Source: Lentilactobacillus kribbianus (GTDB lineage: Bacteria; Bacillota; Bacilli; Lactobacillales; Lactobacillaceae). Taken from it: DNA of 64,000 nt. The DNA is taken from positions 496,001 through 560,000 of the forward strand of contig NZ_JABEQQ010000002.1 in assembly GCF_013184075.1 (NCBI RefSeq), in the 5' to 3' direction. Of this stretch, positions 1 to 10,014 are shown one piece after another (positions within the stretch are counted from its first letter, which is position 1; each line of letters opens with the position of its first letter). Position numbers and translations under genes: made by a program. Below the pieces are notes generated by a model. That model was not told the DNA's origin, ran no database searches, and worked only from the letters and a program-made list of their open reading frames with translations.

Positions 1-352
1 TTGATACTTTAACGTATTGACTCAAGGTGTTAGCCGTTTTATAGATTTTACTAGATAATTCGTTAACGCCTTTTGTATAAGTAATGGCTTGATGGGCTTT
101 GTTTCCCACCAAAACTTTTCCCTCAGAGTCATAAATCATCCCGCGCTGAACATTGCCAGTCATCGTTGTCGTATCCGACTTATCTACTTCTGCTTTATAT
201 TTGGTACCATTAACCACTTGCAGATATACTAATTGGGCCAATAGGGCTGCAAATAAAATTCCTACCAGAGTAAAAACGATATTTAATCGAAATGGTAGTG
301 TTGACGCCTTTTTCTTTTTGTTTTGATTGTTCTTCTTTTTAAATATTTTCAC
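1..352 (-). CDS. pbp2b: Class B penicillin-binding protein 2b, N-terminal part (runs off the window)
   Basis: Only the first 117 or so codons are present; the gene continues past base 1. The protein opens with a short Lys/Asn-rich cytoplasmic tail and one membrane segment (about residues 21-43, FRLNIVFTLVGILFAALLAQ). It then runs into a periplasmic part with RGMIYDSEGKVL, the RGxIxDxxGxxL motif of class B PBP dimerisation domains. Such proteins are transpeptidases that cross-link septal or sidewall peptidoglycan. The start is GTG at 352, with GAGGAG about 11 bases upstream and no ATG nearby. It is divergent from the YfhO gene. The transpeptidase domain is outside the window, so the PBP2b subtype is inferred from similarity of this N-terminus to streptococcal PBP2b. 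Confidence 0.8.
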   Translation of the reverse strand, partial: MKIFKKKNNQNKKKKASTLPFRLNIVFTLVGILFAALLAQLVYLQVVNGTKYKAEVDKSDTTTMTGNVQRGMIYDSEGKVLVGNKAHQAITYTKGVNELSSKIYKTANTLSQYVKVS

Positions 353-479
353 AGTTTTATTAGCTCCTCACATGATAAATATTTTATCAAATTTTAGTAT
401 CAAAAACTACCACACTCGCTAATCTTTAACATATTGTGATAATCTAAAAATAACAATTTAACGCCGAAAGGAAGTTTAT

Positions 480-3095
480 ATGAAATCAAATAAACGAATC
501 TTATCAGTCAGTTTCTTTATCCCTGTTTTAATTACCATTTTTTACTTTGCCTGCCGGCACATGGCCCCCTTTGGCAGTTCCTCAATTTTAACTGTCGATT
601 TAGGCCAACAATATATTGATTTTTTTGCATATTTCAGAGAAACCATTCTCCACAATCCTCGTGGCATTTTCTATACTTTTGCTCAAGGACTTGGCGGCAA
701 TATGTTCGGCACTTGGGCCTATTATCTAATGAGTCCGTTAAATTGGCTTTTATTATTTTTCCCCACGCAACAATTACCCAGCGCCATTTTATTGCTAACC
801 GTTTTAAAATACGGTCTAGCCGGTTTAAGCAGTGCTTATTTATTATTACAATTAAAGCAAATGGATAATCGTTACATTCCAGCATTTTCTACTTGCTATT
901 CATTAATGGGCTGGATGGTGGCTAATCAATTAAACATCATTTGGCTAGATGCTATCATTATCTTGCCGTTAGTATTTTTGGGCGTTATCCGTTTGATTGT
1001 ATATCAAAAAGCAGCTACATATATCCTATGGTTAACCCTAATTTTAATTATTAACTACTATTTTGCCTATATGATTGCCATCTTCATTACGCTGATGGTT
1101 TGGTTCATTAATTTTAATCACTCTAACAATCGTCAGCAATTTTGGCTCACTGAATGGCGTTGGTTCAAAGCTTCATTAATCAGTGGTGCCCTAGCAGCAT
1201 TTAGCTTAATTCCAACGTATTTATCTTTACGAAATAGTAAAATGAACTATTCCACTAATCTATTTCATTTTAAAGTGGAATATAATCCCTTACAATTTTT
1301 TGGTAAATTTTTTAACGGTTCTTTTGACTTTAAGCAACTCCCCAGTGGTACTCCTAATCTCTTTGTAGCCAGCTTTATCTTAATTTTAGTAGGATATTTT
1401 TATTTTTCTAATAGCATTACGCTTCGTTTAAAGCTAAGTCATTTGGCCATCACTTTGTTCATGTTTGTATCCATGTGGTTTGCCCCACTAGACCTGTTAT
1501 GGCATGCTGGTCAAATGCCAGTTTGGTATCCTTATCGCTTTTCTTTCGTCTTTTCTTTTTGGTTAATTATTACGGCTTATTATACTTGGTCAATTATTTT
1601 GCAAAATCAATTAGAAAAAGGAGCCCTTATGAAAACTTTGATTGTAGCTGTTATCATCATTGCAGCTATTGGTCTTATCATAAAACAACTCGAATACCTA
1701 ACCATTCCTAATTACCTAATTGGTATTGGTTACTTTATCCTTACCGCTATCCTTTTAGTAATACTGGCAAAGCAGTCTTTATATCAGGATAAATATTTAC
1801 CCGTTGTAGTAGTTAGTTTAGTAGCAGTTGAAATGACAATCAATTTTGTCAATTCATTAAATAACCTCTCTTACTTGAATAGTAACGAATATAGTTCATA
1901 TGCTCAAATGGTTCAAAAACAAGCACGGTTACTTCAATCAAACGACTCCTCATTTTATCGAATTGGCAGTACCTTTGCTCGAACTAAAAATGATCCCTTT
2001 ACTGGTAATTACAACGGGACCTCTCTTTTTAGTTCCACCCTTGACAGTAAAACTAGTCGCTTTTACGCCAATATGGGTAATCCTGATGGCGATGCATTTG
2101 TCACTTATACTAATGGCACTACCTTTACTGATAGTTTATTAGGAATTAAATACTATTGGAGTCAGAGCCCGGCCACCAAAATAAATGGAAAATTAATTAA
2201 ATCACCGTTAAGCACCATATCATATCGACCAGATATTGCTGCTAATTACTCTAAAATAAATCAAAATAGTTTGGTTACTACGAGTAAAAATAATAATGCG
2301 CTACCTTTAATGTTTTTAACTACTCAAAAAACCACAATTAATCAAGCATCAAAAAATGACCCTATCGACTACCAAAATCACCTCTATCAAATCATGACTG
2401 GTAGGCAGCAAAACATTTTAACCAGTCAATCAATTACTAATTTCAAATATCAAAATCTTCATTCCATTAGTACCCTTGATGATGCTATTTTGCAAAAATC
2501 AGAGCTATTAAAACCGGCCCAGTTAAGTTTTAATATTACAACCAAGCCTCATCATTCTTACTACCTAACCTTAGGTAGTAACCTTTCTACTAAAGATTTA
2601 TCAATTTATGTTAATAATAAAAAAGTAACTCAATACCCTGATTATCGTCACGCCGTAGTTTTAAATATCGCTAGTACTAAACAAGCTCAATTGGTTAAAG
2701 TAACACTCAAACCGAAAAAAAATAATGTTTGGTTGCAAGATATGAATCTATACCAATTAAATAACCAACAATTAGCTCAATCAATGCAAAAAATTAAACA
2801 CCAAAACATAAAAATTACTACTGTAAAAAATAATCAAATTATGAGTAAAGTAAACGTCAACCAGGCAAGGCAGACTTTGTTAACTACCATTCCATATGAT
2901 AAGGGATGGCGAATTAAAGTTGACGGCAAAAAAGTTAATGCATCGGCATGGGCAAACATGTTTACAAAAATTTCTTTACCTAAAGGAAAACATCAAATCA
3001 GTTTCACTTACTACCCCAATGGCTTAATTATTGGTATTTGGATTAGTTGTTTATCTGGTGTTGGCCTTATCTTATTTAAAAAATTTATTGACTAA
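480..3095 (+). CDS. YfhO family multi-spanning membrane protein
   Basis: An 871-residue protein with about a dozen predicted membrane segments in the first 460 residues, a large extracytoplasmic region (about 470-840) and a last helix near the C-terminus (about 847-865). The early loop DLGQQYIDFFAYF and the long polar domain are typical of YfhO proteins, which have a GT-C-like architecture. Bacillus YfhO is needed for sugar decoration of lipoteichoic acid. A similar envelope glycosylation role is an inference here, since no partner CsbB/GtcA gene is in the window. ATG at 480 follows AAAGGAAG. The gene is monocistronic and ends at a strong bidirectional terminator. Confidence 0.85.
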   Translation: MKSNKRILSVSFFIPVLITIFYFACRHMAPFGSSSILTVDLGQQYIDFFAYFRETILHNPRGIFYTFAQGLGGNMFGTWAYYLMSPLNWLLLFFPTQQLPSAILLLTVLKYGLAGLSSAYLLLQLKQMDNRYIPAFSTCYSLMGWMVANQLNIIWLDAIIILPLVFLGVIRLIVYQKAATYILWLTLILIINYYFAYMIAIFITLMVWFINFNHSNNRQQFWLTEWRWFKASLISGALAAFSLIPTYLSLRNSKMNYSTNLFHFKVEYNPLQFFGKFFNGSFDFKQLPSGTPNLFVASFILILVGYFYFSNSITLRLKLSHLAITLFMFVSMWFAPLDLLWHAGQMPVWYPYRFSFVFSFWLIITAYYTWSIILQNQLEKGALMKTLIVAVIIIAAIGLIIKQLEYLTIPNYLIGIGYFILTAILLVILAKQSLYQDKYLPVVVVSLVAVEMTINFVNSLNNLSYLNSNEYSSYAQMVQKQARLLQSNDSSFYRIGSTFARTKNDPFTGNYNGTSLFSSTLDSKTSRFYANMGNPDGDAFVTYTNGTTFTDSLLGIKYYWSQSPATKINGKLIKSPLSTISYRPDIAANYSKINQNSLVTTSKNNNALPLMFLTTQKTTINQASKNDPIDYQNHLYQIMTGRQQNILTSQSITNFKYQNLHSISTLDDAILQKSELLKPAQLSFNITTKPHHSYYLTLGSNLSTKDLSIYVNNKKVTQYPDYRHAVVLNIASTKQAQLVKVTLKPKKNNVWLQDMNLYQLNNQQLAQSMQKIKHQNIKITTVKNNQIMSKVNVNQARQTLLTTIPYDKGWRIKVDGKKVNASAWANMFTKISLPKGKHQISFTYYPNGLIIGIWISCLSGVGLILFKKFID

Positions 3096-3098
3096 TAA

Positions 3099-3136
3099 AA
3101 ATGACAGTTAATCTAAATGATTAACTGTCATTTCTT
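3099..3136. terminator. Bidirectional terminator between yfhO-like gene and HesB-like gene
   Basis: A perfect 13-bp inverted repeat (3101-3113 with 3119-3131, arm ATGACAGTTAATC) with a 5-base loop. It has an A-rich left flank and T-rich right flank, so it can end transcription from both convergent genes. Confidence 0.85.
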
Positions 3137-3444
3137 TATAATTCTCCATTTTCAGTATACGTATAAATGGGATTATCACTAGTTTTAGGATCATAATCAA
3201 TTTTAAAATCCAATCCTTTGAAGAACCACTCATCGGGTTGCGCAATAAAATAATTAACGCCATCTTTAATCGTGCTGGCATATACCTTACCAGGTTCGTC
3301 ATCACGCATCAGCGCCAATGAAAATCCATTATGCGCTGGTGTTTTTCCATACACCTTACCATAAAAACTAACCCCGTTACCGGCCCTTAAGCCCATTTCA
3401 TTTTGAAACCATTGACTAGCTGAATCGGTTACTGTGATTTTCAT
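3136..3444 (-). CDS. HesB/IscA-like iron-sulfur biosynthesis family protein (YneR type)
   Basis: A 102-residue protein beginning MKITVTDSASQWFQNEM, with the fold pattern of the small HesB-like (YneR) proteins of Firmicutes. It lacks the three conserved cysteines of true A-type Fe-S carriers; I see no Cys at all, so cluster carriage is doubtful and the biochemical role is unknown. The reading frame can be extended to GTG at 3453, but AGGAG lies 8 bases before the ATG at 3444, which I take as the start. It has its own terminator shared with the convergent yfhO-like gene. Confidence 0.75.
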   Translation of the reverse strand: MKITVTDSASQWFQNEMGLRAGNGVSFYGKVYGKTPAHNGFSLALMRDDEPGKVYASTIKDGVNYFIAQPDEWFFKGLDFKIDYDPKTSDNPIYTYTENGEL

Positions 3445-3492
3445 TGATGTCACTCCTTAATTGAATTCGCTTACATTATAACATCAATTCAT

Positions 3493-3537
3493 AAAAAAAG
3501 TAGGTGAACATTCGATATTGAGAACATTCACCTACTA
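3493..3537 (-). terminator. greA operon terminator
   Basis: On the minus strand a stem of about 14 bp (arms around 3500-3508 and 3527-3535, GTAGGTGAA/TTCACCTAC, extended by G-U and A-T pairs) is followed by seven T's. It lies just after the greA stop. Confidence 0.85.
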
Positions 3538-3543
3538 CGTTTA

Positions 3544-4017
3544 TTATTCGATTTCTAGAATCTTAACTTTCATATCACCAGAAGGAATATTAATAACTAC
3601 TTCTTCATTAAGATGATGACCAACTAAGCCCTTAGCAATTGGTGATTCATTGGAAATCTTACCAGCCATAGGATCAGCTTCTGCGGCCCCTACAATTTGG
3701 TAAGTTTCTGGTTCTTCGTCAGGTAGTTCTTTAAAAGTTACCGTTTTACCAACGCTAACTTCATCTTTAGCAGTGGCATCTGAATCAATGATTTGAGCAT
3801 ATTGAAGCATATGTTCTACTGTTGCTACTCGGCTTTCTAACATGCTTTGTTCATCTTTGGCAGATTCATATTCAGAGTTTTCTGATAAATCACCATAACT
3901 TCTAGCGATTTTAATTCGTTCAACCACTTTTGGTCGTTGGTTAAGCTTTAAATCTTCTAGTTCTTCTTCAAGTTTTTTACGACCGTCTTCGGTCATTGGG
4001 TAGCTTTCTTCAGCCAT
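3544..4017 (-). CDS. greA: Transcription elongation factor GreA
   Basis: A 157-residue protein, the normal GreA length. It has the N-terminal coiled coil (about residues 8-75, including the tip sequence [20 protein letters not shown]) and the C-terminal FKBP-like domain (about 85-157). The acidic tip residues D and E in DLSENSEY are those that stimulate RNA cleavage in backtracked RNA polymerase. The start ATG at 4017 follows AGAGGA. It is the last gene of a likely mltG-udk-greA unit and is followed by a strong terminator. Confidence 0.97.
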   Translation of the reverse strand: MAEESYPMTEDGRKKLEEELEDLKLNQRPKVVERIKIARSYGDLSENSEYESAKDEQSMLESRVATVEHMLQYAQIIDSDATAKDEVSVGKTVTFKELPDEEPETYQIVGAAEADPMAGKISNESPIAKGLVGHHLNEEVVINIPSGDMKVKILEIE

Positions 4018-4040
4018 AATAAATCCTCTTTTTTCTTCAA

Positions 4041-4715
4041 TTAAATTGTGGAATCGATATTATTGGTAATCTGAGTATTACCGCGTTGCATCAAAATAGA
4101 ACGAATTTTGGTGGTCAATAAATCAATAGCAACTTGATTTTGGCCTCCTTCTGGAACAATTAAATCGGCGTAACGTTTAGTTGGTTCAACGAATTGATGA
4201 TACATTGGTTTTACCGTTGATAAATATTGATTAATTACACTATCTAATGAACGACCACGTTCCTTAGTATCCCTTTGGATTCGACGAATTAAACGAATAT
4301 CATCATCAGTATCAACAAATACCTTAATATCCATTAAATCACGTAAACGTTCATCATCTAGAATTAAAATACCTTCTAAAATGATAACTTCTCGTGGTTC
4401 TTGGCGAATTGTATCACCACTTCTAGTTAATAAATTATAATCATAAACTGGTTTCTCAATTGGTTGATACTTTAATAACTGTTGCAATTGTTCAATCAAT
4501 AAATCAGTATCAAAAGCTAATGGATGATCATAATTAACCGCTGCTCGTTCCGCCATTGACATCTCTGCTTGATCATTATAATACGAATCTTGTTGGATGA
4601 TTGTCAACGAATAATTAGAAAGTTCATTAAAAATTTTACGGCTAACGGTGGTTTTACCACTACCAGAACCACCAGTTACACCAATTACTACCGGTCGTCT
4701 TGTTTGTTCTTTCAT
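4041..4715 (-). CDS. udk: Uridine kinase
   Basis: A 224-residue P-loop kinase with Walker [15 protein letters not shown] near residue 13. It shows the phosphoribulokinase/uridine kinase pattern, including [12 protein letters not shown] and the RDTKERGRS lid segment. It phosphorylates uridine and cytidine to UMP and CMP for pyrimidine salvage in the cytoplasm. An AAGGAGG ribosome site overlaps the stop region of upstream mltG, so the two are probably co-translated. The mltG-udk-greA order is common in lactic acid bacteria. Confidence 0.96.
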   Translation of the reverse strand: MKEQTRRPVVIGVTGGSGSGKTTVSRKIFNELSNYSLTIIQQDSYYNDQAEMSMAERAAVNYDHPLAFDTDLLIEQLQQLLKYQPIEKPVYDYNLLTRSGDTIRQEPREVIILEGILILDDERLRDLMDIKVFVDTDDDIRLIRRIQRDTKERGRSLDSVINQYLSTVKPMYHQFVEPTKRYADLIVPEGGQNQVAIDLLTTKIRSILMQRGNTQITNNIDSTI

Positions 4716-4727
4716 TTTTAAACCTCC

Positions 4728-5825
4728 TTAATTATCTTTAGCGTATTTGGCAATGTTAGCCTGATGTTGATCAAATGTTTTAGCATAGTAAACTTTTTTG
4801 GTTTTAGTATTAGCTACAAAATAAAGATATTTTTTAGAACGATCAAGTGGGTTTAAAACAGCGTCAATGGCACTTTTACTTGGACTGTCAAAGGGTCCAG
4901 GACCATATCCGGGATGCACATACAGATTATAAGGTGAATCGACTTTTAAATCTTTGACCGTTAATTCCTTATTATTTCTGTGAATGGCATATAAAACGGC
5001 TACGTCCGATTGTAATGGCATATCAATATCAATTCGATTTTCTAGTGCGCCAGCCATTTTACGACGATCAGTTTGGTCGACCCCTTCACGCTCAATTAAA
5101 GATGCTAACGTCATCATTTCTTGAACTGACATTTTGGCTTTTTTAATCTTAGCATAGTCAGGTTTTAAAATCAGATTAGTTTGTGCCACCATTTGTGTTA
5201 CCAATTGTTGTAATGAGGTATCTTTTTTAACTTCGTAAGTAGCTGGATATAGGTAACCTTCTAGTCGGTAACGAACATCTTTAGCTTCCATAGCAGATGT
5301 TAATAATTCTGGATACATTTTTTCTAGTTTGGCCAAGTATGTTTTATCGTTAACCAATTTCTTAAAGGAAGCTGCTGAAAAATCAGTTGTGTGACTAATT
5401 TCTTTGGCAATTTGATCAATGTTGGCACCCTCACGAACCAGTAATTTTCCGGAACTACTTTGAATGGGTTGATCACTACCACCGGCCTGTAATTTTTTAG
5501 AAATGGTTTTTAAACTCATAGATGGTTTCAATTGATAATACCCAGCTCTAAAGCCGGTTAAATTACTAGATTTGACATAATAATCAAATACTACCCCACT
5601 CTTAACAATACCTTTACGTTCCAAAATAGAACCAATTTGCTTATTAGATGCTCCCATAGGTACGTGAATTTGGCTGACAGTATCATCTTTTGAATCTAAC
5701 GGCTTCAGGGCTTGTTTAAAATAACGATAACCCATAAAACCAATGGTAATCGCCAATAAAACAAGAATGCCGATAATCCAAATAATAATCTTTTTGCCTA
5801 AACTTGTTTGTTTTCTGCTTCTCAT
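4728..5825 (-). CDS. mltG: Endolytic peptidoglycan transglycosylase MltG (YceG family)
   Basis: A 365-residue protein with one N-terminal membrane helix (about 12-33) and an extracellular YceG domain. The motif LASLIEREG carries the catalytic Glu at about residue 245. MltG cuts nascent glycan strands beside the elongation synthases and helps set glycan length. ATG at 5825 has AGGAGG with 8-base spacing. It sits 39 bases after pheT, so some read-through from the pheST T-box transcript is possible. Confidence 0.95.
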   Translation of the reverse strand: MRSRKQTSLGKKIIIWIIGILVLLAITIGFMGYRYFKQALKPLDSKDDTVSQIHVPMGASNKQIGSILERKGIVKSGVVFDYYVKSSNLTGFRAGYYQLKPSMSLKTISKKLQAGGSDQPIQSSSGKLLVREGANIDQIAKEISHTTDFSAASFKKLVNDKTYLAKLEKMYPELLTSAMEAKDVRYRLEGYLYPATYEVKKDTSLQQLVTQMVAQTNLILKPDYAKIKKAKMSVQEMMTLASLIEREGVDQTDRRKMAGALENRIDIDMPLQSDVAVLYAIHRNNKELTVKDLKVDSPYNLYVHPGYGPGPFDSPSKSAIDAVLNPLDRSKKYLYFVANTKTKKVYYAKTFDQHQANIAKYAKDN

Positions 5826-5864
5826 TCGTAGTTCCTCCTATCGAATTATATTATATGATTGAAA

Positions 5865-8276
5865 CTATCGAATAGTAGCTGAAAGCTCTTCTGTTAAATG
5901 TTTTTTAATCTTATCAACAGCAGCATTGACATCTTCATCTTTTAGCGTTTCTTTGGTGTTAACAAAAACTAATGAATAAGCCAATGATTTTTGACCAGCT
6001 GCTACCTTATCGCCATCATAAACATCAAATAGGTGAATCGAATTTAATAACTTACCGCCTCGTTTTTTAATAACCGAAATGATTTGTTCGTTACTTATTT
6101 CCTTAGCAACCTCAATTGCAATATCTCGTTTAATTGTTGGATATTTAGAAATCAATTGATATTGATTATCATTTTTAGGCATATTAGTAATTTCTTGTAA
6201 ATTCAACTCGAAAACATAAGTTGGGGCAATTTTAAATTGTTTAGCAATACTTGGATGAACCTCTCCAATGAAACCAACTTCATGACCATGAACCAAAATT
6301 TTGGCCGTTTTTCCTGGATGCATTTCTGGTAATTCATCAGTTGCCACATATTCAATTTCACCAGAAATACTTAAATTAATTAATAACTGATTAACAATTC
6401 CCTTTAATTGATAGAAATCAACTGGTAAAGCTTTTTGATTCCAACCAGCTTGATCAAGTGATCCAGAAATAGCCCCAGCTAAATGTTCTACTTCCACCGG
6501 ACGAACTTCGTCAGCATCATTACGATAAAATACCCGGCCTTGTTCATATAAGGCAATATCTTTTACTTTTCGAGCATTATTATAGGCTACATCGTCAAGT
6601 AAACCACTAATTAGATTCATTCGAAGAACCGCATGGTCTTGGGTCATTGGCCATTTCAATTCAGTTGCCAAGCTAGGTTGCATTAAGAACATTCCTGCTT
6701 TTTTAGCTGTCGTTAATGAATATGAAATAGCTTGAGTTAATCCTAATCCCTCCAGTACTTGACGAGCTGATCTAGCTAACTTTTGGGGCTCAGTCAAATG
6801 GCCAACCATACCGTCAGTATCAGGTAATGTAACTGGTAAATTGTCATAACCATAAATTCGTGCCACTTCTTCATCTAAATCTGCTGCTTCATGAATATCC
6901 CAACGACGAAGAGGTATTTTAACAGCTAAAGCATCATTTTCAACATCAGTAGTAAACCCAAGTCGATCAAAAATATCCACTACTTGATTCATGGAAAGTT
7001 CAGTCCCCAAAACTTTATTAATATGCGTTAAAGTAGTTGAAACAACCGGTTCAACACTTTCTAATTCAGTGGCATTTAAAGTTCCCTTAGCCACCTCGCC
7101 GTTAGCTAGTTCACTAATCAGTGCTGCCGCTTCATCAATAGCTTGTTGAACTCCACCTACGTTAATCCCGCGTTCAAATCGTTGTGATGCTTCAGTACGA
7201 ATTACATAGTGACGAGCGGTCTTTCTTAATTTAATTGGATCAAAGACGGCTGCTTCTAAAACCACATTAGTAGTTTCATTGGTAATTTCAGTTTGTTGAC
7301 CGCCCATAATTCCAGCAATGCCAACGGGTTGATTTTTATCTGCCACTACCATATCTGTTTCATTTAATTCATAGCTTTTTTCATCTAAAGTCGTAATGGT
7401 TTCGCCAGCTTTAGCATACCGAACGTCCAAATGTTGTCCGTTAATTTTATCTAGGTCATAGGAATGCATTGGTTGACCATATTTCCAAAGAACATAGTTA
7501 GTAACGTCGACAACATTGTTAATTGGTTTAATTCCGGCTTGCCACAACTTGATTTGTAACCATCGGGGACTTGGTTTAATTAAAACATTGTTAATGACCC
7601 GCAATTTATAAGTTGGAGCCAAATCCGGATTAGCCGTAGCAGTGATTTCAGTATCAGTAGCTTGTTGACCATTTTCGGTGACACTTCGAACATTAAAGTG
7701 GTCTTTTAAATTATAAATAGCCGCTAAGTCTTTCACGGTGCCGTAAATGCTTAACATGTCTCCACGATTAGGAGTAACATCAATATTAATTAACGCATCG
7801 TCCATCCCTAAATATGAAAAGACTGCGTCACCTAATACCGCATCATCTGGTAATAAGTAAATCCCATCTGCCCATTCATTAGGTACTACTTCTTTATCTA
7901 ATCCGATTTCATCTAGGGAACAAAGCATTCCACTAGACTCGATTCCACGCATTTTAGAGCGCTTAATTTTAACGTTATTAGCAATTCGTGATCCCGGTAA
8001 GGCCACAATTACTTTTTCGCCTTCAGCTACATTAGGTGCCCCACAAACAATCTGCAATGATTCATCGCCAACATCTACTTGGCAAATATGCAAATGATCT
8101 GAATCTGGATGTGGTTCTACTTTAGTAACTAATCCAACCACAATCTTTTTTAATCCGTCCATGGGTACTTTTACAGAATCCACCTCAACGGATGAACGTT
8201 CGATTTTCTCAGCCACTTCTTGAGCTGGTAAATCTAAATCTAGGTATTCTTGAAGCCACTTGTATGAAATTTTCAT
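5865..8276 (-). CDS. pheT: Phenylalanyl-tRNA synthetase beta subunit
   Basis: An 803-residue protein with the full bacterial PheT layout. It has an N-terminal tRNA-binding OB domain (about 40-150, PHPDSDHLHICQVD), the B3/B4 editing region (about 210-400), a B5 domain (about 405-480), the catalytic-like core and a C-terminal ferredoxin-fold anticodon-binding domain (about 710-803). It pairs with PheS as a heterotetramer that charges tRNA-Phe and edits Tyr-tRNA-Phe. It starts 6 bases after the pheS stop and is under the same T-box. Confidence 0.98.
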   Translation of the reverse strand: MKISYKWLQEYLDLDLPAQEVAEKIERSSVEVDSVKVPMDGLKKIVVGLVTKVEPHPDSDHLHICQVDVGDESLQIVCGAPNVAEGEKVIVALPGSRIANNVKIKRSKMRGIESSGMLCSLDEIGLDKEVVPNEWADGIYLLPDDAVLGDAVFSYLGMDDALINIDVTPNRGDMLSIYGTVKDLAAIYNLKDHFNVRSVTENGQQATDTEITATANPDLAPTYKLRVINNVLIKPSPRWLQIKLWQAGIKPINNVVDVTNYVLWKYGQPMHSYDLDKINGQHLDVRYAKAGETITTLDEKSYELNETDMVVADKNQPVGIAGIMGGQQTEITNETTNVVLEAAVFDPIKLRKTARHYVIRTEASQRFERGINVGGVQQAIDEAAALISELANGEVAKGTLNATELESVEPVVSTTLTHINKVLGTELSMNQVVDIFDRLGFTTDVENDALAVKIPLRRWDIHEAADLDEEVARIYGYDNLPVTLPDTDGMVGHLTEPQKLARSARQVLEGLGLTQAISYSLTTAKKAGMFLMQPSLATELKWPMTQDHAVLRMNLISGLLDDVAYNNARKVKDIALYEQGRVFYRNDADEVRPVEVEHLAGAISGSLDQAGWNQKALPVDFYQLKGIVNQLLINLSISGEIEYVATDELPEMHPGKTAKILVHGHEVGFIGEVHPSIAKQFKIAPTYVFELNLQEITNMPKNDNQYQLISKYPTIKRDIAIEVAKEISNEQIISVIKKRGGKLLNSIHLFDVYDGDKVAAGQKSLAYSLVFVNTKETLKDEDVNAAVDKIKKHLTEELSATIR

Positions 8277-8282
8277 TATTTA

Positions 8283-9329
8283 TTAGCCCCTCCGGTCAAA
8301 TTGATTTAAGAAGCGAACATCGTCTAAGTAAAAGTCACGGATATCGCTAACACCATACTTCAACATAGCAAAACGATCTGGTCCAATCCCAAATGCAAAG
8401 CCACCAAATTGATCACTATCCACTCCAGCCATTTTGAGGACATTAGGATGTACCATACCGGCTCCTAATACTTCAATCCAGCCAGTGTGCTTGCAAACAT
8501 CACAGCCTTTACCCATACAATTAAAACAAGTAACATCCACTTCAACAGAGGGTTCAGTAAATGGGAAATAGCTAGGACGTAAACGATAATTAAATTTGGT
8601 GCCAAAGATTTCATGAATCATGGTAGCTAAAGTACCTTTTAAATCAGACATGGTGATATTTTTATCAACCACCAGACCTTCGATTTGGTGGAATTGATGA
8701 GAATGAGTAGGATCATCAGTATCACGACGATAAACAATTCCTGGTGAAATCATTTTCAAGCCGCCGTCTTCAAAATTATGTTTTTCTAAGGTTCGAGCCT
8801 GCATCGGAGAAGTTTGAGTACGCATTAAAATATCATCAGTTAAATAAAAAGTATCTTGCATATCACGAGCTGGATGATCCTTTGGCAAGTTCATCATCTC
8901 AAAGTTATACTTATCTTCTTCAACCTCGGGTCCAACCAATACTTGGTAACCCATTCTAATAAAAAGATCAACAACTTCATCAATAATTTGTTGAATAACA
9001 TGCGGTTGTCCTTGACGAACCTGATTACCAGGTAAAGTGACATCAATGGTTTCATTAGCTAATTTTTGAGCTAATTCTTTGGCTTCAATCGCTTGCTTAC
9101 GAGCATCGATTTCCGTAGTAAGTTCATCTCTGATGGTATTAGCATAACTACCAACTTGAGGACGTTCTTCTGGTGACAAATCACGAATACCGCGTAAAGC
9201 AGTGGTGATTGGTCCTTTTTTCCCTAATAAACTTACTCGAATATCATTTAAAGCTTTTAAATCATCGGTTGCTGCAATTTCAGCTAAACCTTGATCTTTA
9301 ATCTGGGTCAAATCTTCTTTTAAAGACAT
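8283..9329 (-). CDS. pheS: Phenylalanyl-tRNA synthetase alpha subunit
   Basis: A 348-residue class II synthetase subunit. It has an N-terminal coiled coil (about 1-90), motif 2 region ([28 protein letters not shown]) and motif 3 near the C-terminus ([13 protein letters not shown]). The Cys-rich insert [16 protein letters not shown] is a zinc-knuckle-like insertion seen in many Firmicute PheS proteins. It catalyses formation of Phe-tRNA together with PheT. A T-box leader precedes it. Confidence 0.98.
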   Translation of the reverse strand: MSLKEDLTQIKDQGLAEIAATDDLKALNDIRVSLLGKKGPITTALRGIRDLSPEERPQVGSYANTIRDELTTEIDARKQAIEAKELAQKLANETIDVTLPGNQVRQGQPHVIQQIIDEVVDLFIRMGYQVLVGPEVEEDKYNFEMMNLPKDHPARDMQDTFYLTDDILMRTQTSPMQARTLEKHNFEDGGLKMISPGIVYRRDTDDPTHSHQFHQIEGLVVDKNITMSDLKGTLATMIHEIFGTKFNYRLRPSYFPFTEPSVEVDVTCFNCMGKGCDVCKHTGWIEVLGAGMVHPNVLKMAGVDSDQFGGFAFGIGPDRFAMLKYGVSDIRDFYLDDVRFLNQFDRRG

Positions 9330-9352
9330 AATTTTCTTCCCTTCTTATTTTA

Positions 9353-9600
9353 ATACACAAAAAAAGCCTCATCCCAGAAAGGGACGAAGCAACGCGGTAC
9401 CACCCTAATTTAGACCATAAAAAGTCTACACTTAAGATCTATAACGGTGATTTACCGGCCAAATTTTCGTTAGTAAACTAACTCCCATTAAGCGACTAAC
9501 CAGGTGAATTCAACAAGAACTTGATTCCCTATTTTCACTAACTACGGGGATCTCTTTAAACAAGTCAATTTGCCTACTAATCCTGGATGTCTAGTTACTT
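9353..9600 (-). promoter_or_regulatory. T-box riboswitch, Phe-specific, controlling pheST
   Basis: On the minus strand the conserved T-box core AGGGTGGTACCGCG lies at 9393-9406. It is followed by the terminator stem GCTTCGTCCC/GGGATGAGGC and a T run (9353-9390). Upstream is the Stem I region. A likely specifier UUC (Phe; complement of 9506-9508) sits in the sequence GAATTCACC. Uncharged tRNA-Phe is expected to stabilise the antiterminator and allow pheST expression. The core is unmistakable; the exact specifier position is my reading. Confidence 0.92.
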
Positions 9601-9605
9601 TTAAA

Positions 9606-9634
9606 ATAATAATCTAAAATAAAAAAATGGTCAA
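9606..9634 (-). promoter_or_regulatory. Sigma-A promoter of the pheST T-box transcript
   Basis: -35 TTGACC (complement of 9629-9634), a 17-base spacer and -10 TATTAT (complement of 9606-9611). It begins one base after the stop codon of the upstream hxlR-type gene. Confidence 0.75.
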
Positions 9635-9635
9635 G

Positions 9636-9995
9636 TTAATCATTACAATCAACTGGATACCATTTTTCAGACCAAGAATGAATTGCCGCCATAATTGGTG
9701 CTAATTCCTTACCTTGTTCAGTCAGTGAATATTCAACTAATGAGGAATTAGGGTAACTTTTACGGTTGACTACACCATCATCTTCTAGTTCACGTAGTCG
9801 TTCTACTAATACACGGTCACTGCATTTAACAACTTGACGAGCAATTTCACGGAAACGTAAAGTCCCCTCTTGTAGTAACACATCAATAATTAAACCATTC
9901 CATTTTTTACCTAAAAACGAAAAAGTTTTTTCAAACTTGGGACACAAATAGTAATCACTTAATGCTTGTTCCATAGTTGAGGCTTCTGTTGCCAT
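9636..9995 (-). CDS. HxlR family winged-helix transcriptional regulator
   Basis: A 119-residue protein with an HxlR-type winged helix: the N-terminal CPKFEKTFSFLGKKW segment, the recognition helix region RFREIARQV and the wing around SSLVEYSLTEQGKEL. The conserved Cys near the start (YLCPK) is used for redox or aldehyde sensing in some HxlR members such as HypR; whether it does so here is unknown. ATG at 9995 has AGGAG at an 8-base spacing, better than the ATG two codons upstream. It is 19 bases downstream of the HD-domain gene and probably shares its transcript. No target operator was recognised. Confidence 0.88.
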   Translation of the reverse strand: MATEASTMEQALSDYYLCPKFEKTFSFLGKKWNGLIIDVLLQEGTLRFREIARQVVKCSDRVLVERLRELEDDGVVNRKSYPNSSLVEYSLTEQGKELAPIMAAIHSWSEKWYPVDCND

Positions 9996-10014
9996 AGTCA
10001 TATCTCCTTTTTTA

